DNA of 64,000 bases, taken from positions 2,958,506 through 3,022,505 of the forward strand of contig JACTAT010000002.1 of the NCBI GenBank assembly GCA_014526335.1, read 5' to 3'. Both the position numbers and the translations under genes were made by a program. Numbering within the stretch: position 1 is the stretch's first letter; every line of letters starts with the position of its first letter. The notes below the pieces were generated by a model. The model worked only from the letters and a program-made list of their open reading frames with translations. It did not search any database and had not been told where the DNA came from. Source of the stretch: Chrysaora quinquecirrha (taxonomy: Eukaryota > Cnidaria > Scyphozoa > Semaeostomeae > Pelagiidae). Shown here piece after piece: positions 31,601 to 44,800 of the stretch.

Positions 31601-34600
31601 ACTGCACTAACAATTACACAAGAAGGAATTGAAGGACTGGAAAAGACGCTGTATTAATTTAATCTCTGGATTCGAAAATCAATACCCATACCCGAATCTT
31701 AGAAGTTGTTTGTTATTCAAGTGATTATTCATATTCCTCTTGATTTCTTAGCAGCAGCTCACACACTATTTCAATTGGCTATTAAAGCTAAACCGCGTGG
31801 AAAATCTTAATCATACATATTGAAGAGAAGTCATACATACCTTCGAAACAATGACAGCCATTGCAAGATTTTCTGATTGTGCACCGACGTATCCCAGCAT
31901 CATAATACCAGGCAGACGAACATTGCCCTCGTTTCACCAATATAGTCGACGATTGCTGCCACACCTCCAGCGTTTACTATCAACTGGGCAAGCTGTTAAC
32001 AAAAAACATTGTCCTGGTCATTTGCTAAGCTTACATAAGAGTTGCTAGATTTGCAAGAAGAATGTGAATAGCCACATAGGTAGAAAGCTTGAGATATTAA
32101 ATTGGTTGGAAATAAAGAGGAAAGATTGCACTAAGTACATAGCTACTGGGTAATGGCGTTACCATAGAGTTGGGCGTAGCTGACTAAAGTTACCTTTAGT
32201 TCAAGAACTATGGGCCCAATCCCCAAACCTTTAGTGACCCCGAAGGGGTCCATGAAAACATTGCCATTTTATTTGAAGCTGGTACAGTATTGTTGGTATG
32301 ATAATAATGTGAAGGGGCCCCAAGTCTGCTTTATATCAGTCTGAGTGTCTATGCCTCTTACTGATACGAACAACTGGGGGTCTCGAACAGAAAAAAGGGT
32401 CCTGACTGCCTCTGTTACGAAACTGCTACTGAGGGCTTGAGAGCACAACCCATAAGTTTAGAAGATTGATTCATACAATACACGAAGGCAAGAAGGGCAA
32501 ATGATGGGCAAATGATGGTGTGAATAAAGTAGGAACCACGATAATGGCTCGCTTACCTCTGGGGTATGTTTCGCTACTTCTCTTATCAATGTAGCAACGT
32601 TCTTTTTCACGTATTCATCTGAGTCTATGAGATAATCAACGTTTCAAGTAAGTATTGCATTGCTTGCCTAATTCTGAGACTTCCTAATCGAAAATTCACA
32701 ATTGGAAATGGAAACCTTTAAGTCGTAGGAGAAGAACCACATTTCTTTTGCCCTTGCCCGACGATAGGAGACGGTGCTATCCCAAAATTGCCTCGATAGA
32801 TATCAAAGCCCAAGTCTCATTGCTACAGGGTAAATTTCAAATAGCGGAAAAATCGTTTAAGTGACCCGAAGATAAACCACCCCTGTAATCGTAGATTAGA
32901 CCACACAATGGTAGTGTCGTGATCATGGAATCGTGCGGGTCGGAATGGTAATGGAGTTAAACTTTGCGATTTCTACGATTAAACAGCGACCTGTCTTCAA
33001 CAAGACTGCTGCTGCTGAAAATCATCTTATACAATCATGGGATAACTCTCTCTCGATCACAAATCTCAGAATTTTTTCTTTCCTCGCTCGCTCGAGATTC
33101 TTCAAATTGCCACATGCCAAAGATAACTTTTTTTTAAATATAAAGCTAGGGATTCTTCTATAGTAAAATGCCAATAAATACTCGACTCGTACAAAAGAAA
33201 AGAGAAAAATGCTACTTACCTTTCAGACAAGTGAGAACTGCAGGGAATATTTCTGCTTCGACGACCATTTCTGCCAAGTCAACTGAATGTTTTGCAATTT
33301 GACTCAAAGCTGAGAACACTTGTCGCTGCGGAAAATCAATGACAATTTAATAAGATATGTGCAGCTTTATGCCGTTTCAAATGAGAAATAATTGTATACA
33401 GCTGCTGTCTAACTTTAGTGTGGGATAGTCAGTGTAGGGATGAAGTTTTTATGCCTCTTCCAACAATGGAAGCAGGGATGACCCTACAACAATCTCAGAC
33501 TCATTTCTTATGCATAGATAGTAGGTGAACTAGTTTTGTCTGTCCATGTCTGTGTTTCATACTTCTTCTGTAAGTTTCAAGATTTTGAAAACAAAGTTAC
33601 CTTGAGTTTAGCATCTGGATTTAGAATCATCTGAGCCAGATGTGCAATCGCTCCAGCATCAACAACTGTCTGTGCAAGCTATTGATAGAAAACAGAAGAA
33701 GTTGAGTTTCAAAAGAAACTTACTACTGTATACATAAAGATGTAAAAAATTGAAAAAATTAATAGCATAACATATGTGAAAAAGTAAAGCTTGAAACAGC
33801 AATCTTACATCTGGTGAATGTTTGCATATATCACTCAAGGCTGATGCTGCAATTCTTTTCACTGAAAGCTCAGGTTCTTGGATGCAAAGTACCAGCAAAG
33901 GAACTGCACCAGCATCTACCACTGACTGGGCAAGCTCTTAAAAAGATAAAAATGGATTGTTGAAAGAATACTTCACGATCCATTACACAGGAAAACAGGG
34001 AACAATAGGAACAGTTGAAACAATATCCTAACTTAAGAAGGCAGTTGAAATGCTACCTTTTCATAAAAAAATATAAGAATTATAAGATATCACACAATTG
34101 CTCCAACTTTTTAACAGTTAATTATCCCTGAAAGAATATTATGAATAAAATATTATTATATGATGTTTGAAACATCATATTGAATAATTGCGAGGTCAAT
34201 GCAGGAAAAATATTTGGACCTCAGCTTCTTGTACAGACCTCACTGCATTTGGTCCGAATATTTTCCAGCATTGACCTCGCAATCGTTCATATTATGTATA
34301 GCAGAGATTCAAAAGCCAAATACATAATGTTACCTGTATCATGTCTGGCCACATATCCAAGTGCCCATGCTGCAGCCTCTTTGACTCCAGGGTCAAATTC
34401 TTCCAAGCATATGACCAAGGCATCAAGTGCACCACAGTCTACAACAGACTAAAGAGATTTCATTTATATTTGAAGCTTTTCTTCATATTATTTGTTATCA
34501 TTGATTACTATTATCAAGCATCAGAAAGTTTGCCAAAAACCCAATGGCAAAGCGTAAATAGCATGTAAGTTTTGATATAGGGGCAAAGCTTTGATGTTTT

Positions 34601-36294
34601 TTGGACAAAATCTGATAAAATTTAGTGGTAAGAAAACAAGAACTGAGACAAGAAACACATCAAGCATTAAACAACAAGATCTCAGAACAACTAAAAATAG
34701 AACCGAATAAATCTTACATGAAAAACGTGCTCACAGCATGACTCTCAGCGGAAGTAATTAATATGTTAATTATGCAACAAACTGAACTAAATGTCAATCA
34801 ACGCAACATGAGTCATAATCATAATAATAATTGATATTATTTTTCTTGACAAAATCTACACCTTAATGGGACATGTCTAAAAGTGAGATTTTAGTGCTCC
34901 ATTAAGAACAGAAAATGCAACAACTAACAACTGATTTTGTAGACAATATCAAACAACTACTATTCTCTCTTCCCCTGATGTTGAATAGTGGAAAAGATGC
35001 ATATCTATAGGAAAACATCAATTTCATTTTAATGAGAATTACTTACTTGTGCAAGCTGTGGGGAATGTTTTGCAACTGCTCTGAGAACAAAGGCTGCAGC
35101 TTTCTTGTAAAATCTCTAAAAAGCAAAAATTTCATTTGGTGATTTTTAATTGTGGTTTGCCGAGTGAGTTGAATAAATCAATTTTACAATAGGAAGAAAT
35201 GTTTAAAATATCTTATTTGACTTACATTTTGTTCTGCCAAAGAATAAACCAACTGCGGCAAAATATCTGCCTTCACAACAGCTTCAGCCAGGTCATCATT
35301 ATAATTTGCAAGCCTGCCAAGAGCAAGAGCTGCAGTTTGTTGAATTGTTGGTACAACATCCAAAAGAAGAGGCCTCAGCAAAGCCATCACCCCTGTAATG
35401 AAAATTTGAACATTCTCTGAAAGTGCCAGCAAGAAAAACTTCCCGGAAACTGAGATCCTCCACATATCAGGTGATAATCCCCTTATCAAGGGACTGAAAT
35501 CACTGACAGATCAGGTGATTATCCATCGTTATCAAGATTAAAATCCACAAATTGAGCCTGTGGCAAAAATGACCCCCATTATATGATGGATTTTCTCTGC
35601 AGGGATGAATTCAGAACAGCATCCAACATCAAAACCCAGGGTTGTCTCTCTTGCTAAAGACTTTCAATGTCCTAATTCTTGGGAGATTGAGAAAACCTCA
35701 GTTTTCGTTCTTATTTACTAGTTATTTGCTTTTAAATTTATGTATTATTACACTTCATAGAGCTTGAGACCAGCTTGTCAGTACATACAATAAAGACCCA
35801 ATTGGGTGATTATGCCCCTATACGTAGAGTCAGAGGATCTCAATATCAGGGAAGTGCATACCCCGCTGGGTGTGCATATGCGAAATGGTTACTCTGCAGT
35901 TAGCCCCTACTCTCTAGCCACCCTCAAAACATGATGATTGCGCATGGCATGAAAATAGGTGCACTTTATTAAAATGAAGAGATTTTACCCGCATTTTGCA
36001 AAGTTTCAATGTTTTGAGGTCTTGAAGCAAGTTCAGCAACAGTTTGCACGAATGTTGTTCTGGCTTTTTGGTATTGCTCAAACACTGTGAAAAAAGAAAA
36101 GGCAAATTAATATAATATAATAGATACCCTCATAAAGGCCATGAGTTTGGCAGTGAGTGTTATTTGCTTTAAACGGACAGACTAGACCAGGTGAGGTGAG
36201 ACTAGCTGGCCTGGATTAGACTGTATGTAGGAAACCGACTTGTCTAAAAGCATTATTATTGATATTTACCTTGCAATACTTGTCTTGTACTCAT
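28639..36294 (-). CDS. SPAG6: SPAG6 (PF16-type armadillo protein of the axoneme), 13 exons, one frame break
   Basis: Central-apparatus protein of motile cilia and sperm flagella. Exons in transcript order: 36270-36294, 35989-36084, 35226-35392, 35047-35115, 34334-34448, 33809-33936, 33601-33678, 33220-33325, 32557-32624, 31841-31992, 30839-30892, 29553-29953, 28639-28705. Signatures follow the vertebrate protein closely: FEQYQKARTTFVQTVAELA, VVPTIQQTAALALGRLANYN, RFYKKAAAFVLRAVAKHSPQ, LAQTVVDAGAIAHLAQMIL, RQVFSALSQIAKHSVDLAEM and the C terminus YYSPGYSDKLLDRIDQYQPI. Lengths total 1526. With the one base missing from exon 10 it would be 508 residues, against 509 in human. Exon 10 reads LAQLIVNAGGVAAIVDYIG, then leaves frame near 31926 and re-enters at PGIMMLGY. 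All other phases close. Confidence 0.93.
30951..31336. mobile_element. TIR element with reiterated AAGCAAC motif
   Basis: Left end CACTTTTTTTTAATAAGCAA; right end, on the complement, CACTTTTCTTTAATAAGCAA. TA lies at both flanks. The TIR inner motif AAGCAAC recurs about eight times inside, often as TTAAGCAACTTTGAGG. Non-coding; SPAG6 intron. Confidence 0.65.
34187..34283. mobile_element. Fold-back element, 97 bp
   Basis: Arms of about 34 bp (left begins ATTGCGAGGTCAATGCAGG; right ends in the complement) pair with few mismatches around a ~29-bp loop. It sits in a SPAG6 intron and has the form of a small MITE. Confidence 0.65.
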
Positions 36295-38055
36295 TTTATT
36301 TCGTTATTTCGATCAGCTAGCAAAAATAAATCAGAAGAAAATCTCCCGACTCTGTTTCTGGTCAAAGTTTACGTCAAGTTGCTGTCTTCAAGCTGTATAG
36401 TTGCTAGGTATCCACCTTAGCAACGATAAGCAATCTGTACGGCAAACCGAGGCCAGAACGCTGAAGAGAGGCCTGGTATGGAACTGGACCAAGGACCAAG
36501 ATCAGGAGACTAGAGAGGACCCAGAGAATCGCGGACCAGAGGACGTGGGTCGAGGACCCGGCAAGAGAAGTACCACATGTATTCATGAAAGTTCAATTTT
36601 TCTTTTCTATCTACAGAATAAAATTTAAGGAAAAGTGACATTGTATTACGTATCCATTTGACATGAAAATAATTTCTGTTGATTTAAACTCTATTTTGTA
36701 ATTAATGTTTGAGCATTAAATGAAGTAATTTGTGAAAGTAAGAAAGTAAGATATCCTGATCTTGGCAAAAAATGGATTATAGCTATTTTGTTTCTTTTCA
36801 CCACCATGGGCGCAGGGAAAGACAAGATTTCTTGGGGTTTTCAGACTTCTAGATCATTGTTCATTATCCGACACTGGGCAGATATTTTTCGCCCGGATGT
36901 GGCTGTTTTTAGACTTTTTCAGCGTACGGGGGTTGCAGCTCTCTCAGCCCCTGCTTTCTTAACCGATTATCTACTTTATATCTTAAAGTAACTATATTGG
37001 GACTTATCAAGGCTGTTTCTGACACTGTATTAAAACATGATAGTCACCACATCATGACAAGCCTTTGATATTTAGTAGGGCAACTTTCAGGAGAGATCCG
37101 TCTCTCATCATCGGGCAATGAGAAATGTTGTTTCTCAATCTATAAAACTTGTAGTGTAGTGCAAAAGAAATGATGTCGAAACGGGAAATTTTTATTTTCC
37201 TCAACGATATTTCACATCAGATGAATTCTACAGAAATTAAGGAACATACTGTAAAACAGTCACAGTGCATACTAGTATTTGTCACTAGTTGCAAAGTATA
37301 TCTTTGTATTAATAGGCTAAATGTTTGTTGATAATAGATGTAGCTAATATCGTGGTTTTAATTTATATACTTGCTTTTTATGTATATTAACGTCTGAATT
37401 TTATATCCATACAAATAAGTTTTAAAAAAAACTATACAAAATGGCTGAGAACTATTTAGCTGGCTACTACGTAATTTCTATATAAACACTACTGCTTGAT
37501 TTTTGAAATTGGTCCTAATTCATTTCAAGTTCAAAATCTACACAATCGCAACGTCAAAATCGTTAAGATTAACTGCTTAGGATGAGGGAAATAAACTGGT
37601 ATAGGTTGTCTGAACTTTCAGATTTTGAAACGTCCGAAAAATAGATCAAAGTTACTGACTACTGTATGAAAAATATATAAAACAACATGTGTTAGGCAAA
37701 GCTGGACTTGCAAAACGAAAAGTAAAGGAAACTTTCATATTTCATATCAGTAAATTGGCAAAGGAAGGTTATCATTCACTAAACACGTATATTTTTTGCA
37801 GCAAGTTACTACAGCCTAGATCTGACAAGGTTTTTTGCCCATTTCATACTCTCAAAGAGAAGAAGATAGACATGTTTTTATGAGCGTGATATGGAACATT
37901 TTTCCGCAACTCTTAACGATTTTGAAAATTATCATCAATAATCAGCATCACTGATTGGCTAAAACAGCTTTTACATGTATTCTTCCTACAAATATGATCT
38001 ACGTAGCTGTGGGGCAGCATACACTGCGGTGGAGAATATTCAAAGGTGATCATGC

Positions 38056-38172
38056 CTACAATCCTGGTCAAAATCATGTAAGACAACTTGTTGGTAGCGC
38101 CCCGCCGATCGGGGAGGGGGCTTCCGGCTAGTATGTCTGCATGATTGTTGTCTCAATAATTTTGGCCATGAT
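38056..38172. mobile_element. Small fold-back element, ~117 bp
   Basis: The left arm CAATCCTGGTCAAAATCATG pairs with the complement of the right arm (CAATCATGGCCAAAATTATT), about 32 bp with several mismatches, around a GC-rich loop. The TGGCCAAAAT core recalls Tc1-like termini (inference). Confidence 0.5.
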
Positions 38173-38440
38173 TGTGGGTTATTTTAAAGTTTATACCATA
38201 CAGAACGTTGTGAAATCCTACAGCCTTCGAGGTCTTTCTACTTAACTTAATATCAACAGCTACAATAACCAATAAATCTATATATTTCTCTTTATAAACA
38301 TCCAACAATCTTTTTCCCTGTTTCGGTTTTTTCACAACTTTTCCACTAAAGACCTGCTTTGGAATATTTGAAAATTTCTCCGTATTGGATTTTTTGACCA
38401 TACATTTCTGATTCAGCAGATATAAATTTCCATTTCCTGT

Positions 38441-38591
38441 GCGCTCGCTAGGATCCCGGTAATAAGTAGCAGGTTAACTAATCGAGACATCGACCCTGGC
38501 TGTAACGCTACTGCAGCTAGGGCTGGAACCCCGATCTCGCTGAGTATGACACAACGAGCCATTTGGATCGGGCCAGACGCCACAGCACCTT
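38441..38591 (-). mobile_element. SINE family A, copy 3
   Basis: On the minus strand the head GGTGCTGTGGCGTCTGGCC is followed by GATCGGGGTTCCAGCCC (B box with one change), then the shared AGCCAGGGTCGATGTCTCGA block. It is among the better-preserved copies. Confidence 0.75.
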
Positions 38592-38812
38592 CAAAAAGGC
38601 CTTGGATAGTTGAGTCTGAGCCTAGGAGCGATACAAACATAGAAATCTGCATCTAGAAAAAATTTAGGTGCTGAATCTGTGGTCCAAAAAAAGAAATTTT
38701 CTAACATTCCATCAATGCGGCCGTTAAGTTGAGAAAGTGTATAAAAGCTCTCTGAGGATGACAGAGCTTTCTGGTATGAAAAAATTATAATTCTATTCTT
38801 ATAGATTCTTCT

Positions 38813-41800
38813 CTACTGAGCAGTGTATATTTGAGAATATTCAGCTAATAGAAAATTTACGATTTGGTTCTGATAAACAGTATTTAGAGCGATGTTCAAA
38901 TGATCATTTTCGTCTGCTGGTTTCATCAGAGTAGGTCCAAATACAATACTGCAGTTATGTTTTTCCATTTTATTTTCAGCGCTGAATTCCGATACTCTAG
39001 AAAAAGCAGAACGGATAGGCGATATTAGTAGCTAATCCAGGGTTGTCAGGATATCCTTCTTGACAAAGTCACATTCAGGGTAGTCAGAATATCCCATCTC
39101 CCCTACCATTCTCTTAGAACCTGACCAAACGGTCAAACAGTTTGTCAAACAAAATTTGCTTTACAACAAATGTTTGACCGTTTGGACACGACCAAAACAT
39201 TTCTTGACAAGCAAAAGTAACAAAATTTGTAGCGTGATGTTTTTAAAACAGATCAAAAACATTTTTTCCATAATGCAAACAAAAAATATTGGACGAGCAA
39301 CGGTCAAACATTATGCTTGCCAAGATAATCTCAAATATTGGACCATCAATGTATTATCGTTTGGCAAGCGTTTTAACATTTTCCATATTCCCTGTATGCT
39401 TTCTCTGTTTTCCCAGGACTTCAATCGCAGAGGGTCGTAGCTGATAAGCAAATTCTTGCTCGTATGCCTAGGTCAAGAATTTGGGACTTGGAGGCCTAAA
39501 ACGGGGCCTTAATTTGGCGAAATTATTGCAGCCAGCGACCATGTGAACGACTGGTTCGAAAAAAACAAGGTTTGATATTCACACCAAGCTACAGAGAAAG
39601 GTTGGCCAGTTGCTGTTTAAGAATACATTTTTTCTTATATGCATAACGTTTATAAGCATATGTAGGCTCATAAAATCAGCTGAAAAAAATGGACCTATTG
39701 TTATAAAACAATTGAAATTAAGCATAATGTCCAGCCTCATTTGCAAATTTCATATGCTTATAAAAAAATAAACATTTATTCTTAATGCTTGTTTAAAAAA
39801 AGTGAAAATATCAATGAAATAGCATAGAGAACTTACTTTAGCAAATGCTGAAGAATCGTTTTCAAAGTAGTTTGATTTACTGACGGCAAATTGGAGATGA
39901 GCGATGTGAATTTCCGTCTTCGTTCATGTACAGATGGATTTTCTGAAGAAAGACATTGATTATAGTGAAGGCTAAAGGCGGTTCTCCACTTCTGCGGATT
40001 TGGTCTTGCGACACGTACGACCGCTCGAAAGCAGCCGCGCGAATGATTTCCACTTCTGTGAATCTGGTCGCGTAGCCAATGGTCTCAGCAATTTATTGGC
40101 TTGTCCCTTTGTGGGTCTGCTCTTGATTTAACTTTTTTGCGACCAGCAAGACCAGAGCCAATCAAATCGCTCAGGCCATTGATCACATGACAACTATGAG
40201 TGTATTCAAAGTTTTGAAGTCCTGAAACTCTGTCTTGGAACTCTTAAGACAGTTTCGCAACGCCCGGAATCCCAGTACCAGAGTTTCTTCTTAAGCTTGA
40301 CCAACTCTGTCCTCTGTACTAGTTTGTTAAAACTTACTCTCTTAAAACCAAAATAAGTGTAAATTTCAACGTCTATCACACTGTAGTGTGGTTAATGTAT
40401 AAAGTTTTAAATGTATAGTTTAATGTATGCAGTGTATTTATGTTTAATTTAATGTATGTAATCGATGTTATCTTAAATGGATACTTAAAAAGCCTTTTGC
40501 ACTATCTTCAAGAGTTTGATAAATGGTTAAATAATCAGTATTAATTATCAAATCGATTTTCACTTACTTATAGCGTTAATGAAGTCGTTGTATGCAGCAG
40601 TAGGTATCAGAGGATCTGGCAGCTCACGAAAATACCACTTGAGCGCACCAGCTATAACATGAACGTCTGCCCATTGTTTGTCATTGAAATCAACATGCTC
40701 ACCTTAAAAATAGAAAGGTTTTATTAACAATAGTTGGTCTTTACTTCTTAAATTATAGTAGAAACTTAAGGGGTGCAGAAATAAACATTAAGAGCAGAGC
40801 CTAACATCCATTAGCAGGGTTAGGTCCTAGCTAAACGATCAAATATTGCTTGCCAAACAGATTGTTTGATCTTTAGGCCACGTAGCAAAATAGTTGTTGT
40901 AAAATTTTATTCTACTTATGAAAAACAAAGTGTTTTTTAAATTGTTTAAAAACACTTGCAAATGCTCCTTAAGTAAATCTCCGATGTTTGATGAACAATG
41001 TTTGATGGTTTGGCCAGGGCCTAAAGTTTAAGAATAATTACAAAGTGCAGTTACTCAGATACGTAGAGAGCAAACTCGCCTCTTCCTTCTCAATGCTGTC
41101 GATATACACAGACGTTGGTCAGTTTCTCCAAAATCGAAGAAAGGAGTACAGTACTCCAATTGTGTATTTTAGGGAAAATACAAACTTAGAAACGGTTTTA
41201 AGTAATTATTGTGGTTAACAGTTTCTCAGTTGAAAAAGCGAATCAAAATGATAGAAAAACTAAGATGTAGTGTGTAAAATGAGACTTTACCTTGATCTGT
41301 CAGAATCCTAAGTTTATGCATTTGAGAGGCGTTGCCACATTCTCGATAGATACCCCTCACTTTTAGTCCTTCAAAAGAATGAACAGTTCATTAATAAACA
41401 TGCAATGCAGATAAACACGTAAAGTGTACGACGCGTGAGCAGTTTTAAGAAGGCTCAGGCGGATTAACAACTCTTTCAATGATAAGAGTTGGGTCTGAAC
41501 ACAGGCTACAAGATCAAGGTAGCTGCAATCGCAGAAAAACTTTTGAAACATTAGTCCAATTTTTAGACTAATAGGAATGGGTCAACAATGCCACCTCTTT
41601 CTTCCCTCTTGCAACGCAGATCTGATTTTAGTTTGCAAATACAGTTAAAACAAGCAACATTGCAACAAATACCGAGATTTGAATCAGACGGAAGGGACTG
41701 TCTTGTTAAATGCGACGAAAACTTTCCTTTTAGGCTGTAAAAGACTTAATGAATTTGGTCCAGTATTATGGCACAAGGCGGTGTTGCATTAAGGATTCAA

Positions 41801-44800
41801 ATGAATAAACTGTCAGACAGTTACAAATGAAGTTCATGAACTAAATGCAGCAATTTTGGAGATTAACATAGTCATAACAACTTTGAAGAGAGGCTCACCT
41901 CGTTTTTCCACAGCCTCGATGCAAGTAACTACAAATTTCGGAACAGTCGTGTTTTCTCTTTGACAAAGCTTCTGCAAATCACAGCCAAAGATTTCCTCTG
42001 TTTGAAAGAGAATAAACAAGACTTGATCAACAACGAACAGGAACACTTAGTTCCTAAGACGTTGAACTTTGAGAATAACGTTTCTAATGCTACCCGGTGT
42101 ACTCCAGGGATCGGCGTGAGATCCTCGACTTCGGTGCTCACAGGTGCACTCTCACTTCATGATAGCCATTTATTTTCGATAAAACCTTATTTTCTTAACT
42201 TAATCTAATCCAAAGGTACGTAACAGTTTCACCATTATTCAACGATCAAACTAACGAGCACCCACGATATTTGCTTCCAGAATACTAGTCTGGAAGGGCA
42301 AGCTGCAGGTCAAAATAATCTGCATCTATGCAACTTTAGTTGTAACAAGCCCTAAATTGCTTTCTTCCATGCTAGTACTGCCTTTGAGCTTTTGGAAACA
42401 ATTTTTGCATCCATGTCTGCAGGATGGCCAAAGCTGAATATATAAGCTGACTCTAGATACAAATGAAATATCAAAACTTACGTTTTATTATTCCCTTCTT
42501 TTCCAACTCATAATATGTTGGTCTTTTTGGCAAGAACTTCTTCAGTTTATCTTTAATCTTTGTTTTGTTTGCGTCTTCCTCATTTAAAGTGCTGCCTGCA
42601 TCAAAAATAGAAGATTTTGTAACCTGGAATCCTTAATCTGTCCATAGCCCTCTTATTGCTGTTTGACATACAATGCATGTAATGCATAATCATGCATGAT
42701 TTTTGGACACGATCCGACACGGTAATCAGAGAGAAAACAATTCCGATATTCTTATACCCTCAATCTATACCTAAACTATGAGACATGTTGCACATAACAT
42801 TGTAATCGGCGTGTCTCCAAGGGTGGCTAAACATGCGAGTGACAAGCGAGCAACATTTCCCCCGAGTCATTTGCATGTCGCGGAGACAAGAAATGTTTCT
42901 GTTGTCTCCAAGAAACATTTGCATGTCTCTCGCTTCAAATTTTGTCGCCCGCTACAAAGTTTCCGAGGTTTCTAAACTGGGAGATCTCGAGGGGCGCGCG
43001 ATGTGTCCCCTAGTTTAGCCGAACCCTTCACTGTTTCTCCTTGTTGGTTGGCTTTTCTATGGTAATCCGGCAGCTAAAACATCTTTTGTAATAAAGGTGT
43101 ACCCATTGGTAGGCAAATCATTTTCTTTAACATCATATTTGTAGATCGGTCATAGAGCGAGATCGGTAATCTTCATTACCTACCAGGCCACATCAAAGGT
43201 TAATGATAGTGTTAGTCAAATCGTATTCATTTGCAGAATACTATATATCATGAAGCTTCGAGGCTCAACTTCATACCCAAATCAACAGATAGATTGTCGG
43301 ATTATTATCATCAGTATAATCGTACATAGTCTATTACATCAGTCGTTTTTATTGCTATTGAATCTATGCTGGGTGATCAAACCACTCTAAGCGAACAGCT
43401 GTATGGTTGTTTTGTTTCTGTTTGCTAAGAGTGTGACTCAAGTAATAAGTCTAAATCCTACCTCGTTTAGACAGCCTCCTGCTGATACCTTTCATGCTTC
43501 GTTCTGCACGGTCGATTTTCTCTTTTCTTGTAAAATTCGGTGTAGTTGGCGTTGCCGGGGGATTTTTTGAAGTAGGAGACAAAGAGTTACTGATGTTATC
43601 ACCCGCTCCACTGTCTGCACGACCCAGTGTTGCCATCGTTGGTAAAGGATCGTTTTCCTCCTAAAACAGAAAGGAGAATCAACATGTTCAGTAAAACTTC
43701 GAACATAAACACGAAGAAATATCTTTTAAATTCAGCTTAAACTGCTTCATTTCGCTTGATATCACTCATTTCAGTAATGACACGATTATTTCCAAAGTAT
43801 CGTCAGCTCATTCCATAAACCTCTGCGACAACCATCGAAACTTTGCGATTTGCTGGAAAACAGGATTGAGGGTGACTGAGATTGACTCAAGACCCTGAAG
43901 AATTTTTCTAGTAACATCTAAGACAAATCTTATTATCTTTCTAAAATACATGTAGCTTAAGGTGCATGAAGTTTTAGGTGCATGAAGATGTTTGTGCGTT
44001 ACAATAAGCTCAATCCAGATATGTAGCCAAAAACATGCTGGAAAGTAGGCAATGAACATTTTAAACAATTTTTAAACGATTTTAACTTTTTGCTTTACAC
44101 TTCTAAATTTAGGATTTGAAAATTAATACTGTACTTAACTTAACCTATTGTAAATACTTTTGTTCGCAACAGGACCCTTGTTGATAACAGTGCCTTTTTG
44201 GTACTGAAAAGGTTTTAACCTGTATAAACATTTCTATTATTAGTATTATCATTAAACAAATTAGAATGTACTTTCTAAAAGTGGTGCTGTCCAGTTCTCC
44301 ACTCTAGAAAACAGGTGAACTATCAATCATTGTTACTATGTGACATTTTTATATGTGCGTCCCTAGCGCCGGTCGTAAGGATCTCAGTAGTTGGTTAACT
44401 AATGGAGGCCTCGACCCCTGGCTAACATAGCTGAAGCCCAAATCTCTCTGAGCTTCAAACACCATGACTTCAGATACCTGAGCTTCAGACACGACAGCAC
44501 CTTCAAGAATCAAAGAATTCTTACCAGTTTCATATTAAGGCCGGATTACACTAGCATCTTCAGGTAAAAGTTGCTTCACATTTTTTCTGTGATCGCGGAC
44601 AACGAGAGAATATGACAGTGTAAAACCCTTACAAGTTGCTCGTAGTTGCTTGAAGGATAAAGAATTCAAGAGGAACAATTTGATCAGCGATCAAATGAAA
44701 ACTCTGTGATGGTCAATTAAAGCGGATTAAAAACCTCGCCAAAGCCTCATCTGCAAGCAACTACGAGCAACTTGTAAGGGTTTTACACTGTCATATTCTC

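Larger units (their letters stand above)
36295..38812. other. Spacer between RhoGAP 3' end and SPAG6 5' end
   Basis: The SPAG6 promoter should lie just above 36294. No gene is supported. Open frames at 36788-36991, 37689-37883 and 38153-38401 are unassigned. It contains a fold-back element (38056-38172) and a SINE A copy (38441-38591). Confidence 0.45.

Noticed and set aside
38153..38401. Minus-strand frame containing KEKYIDLLVIVAVDIKLS, faintly like the start of an ADAM metalloprotease domain
   Set aside because: No HExxH motif, no splice partners and no continuation; the similarity is too short.
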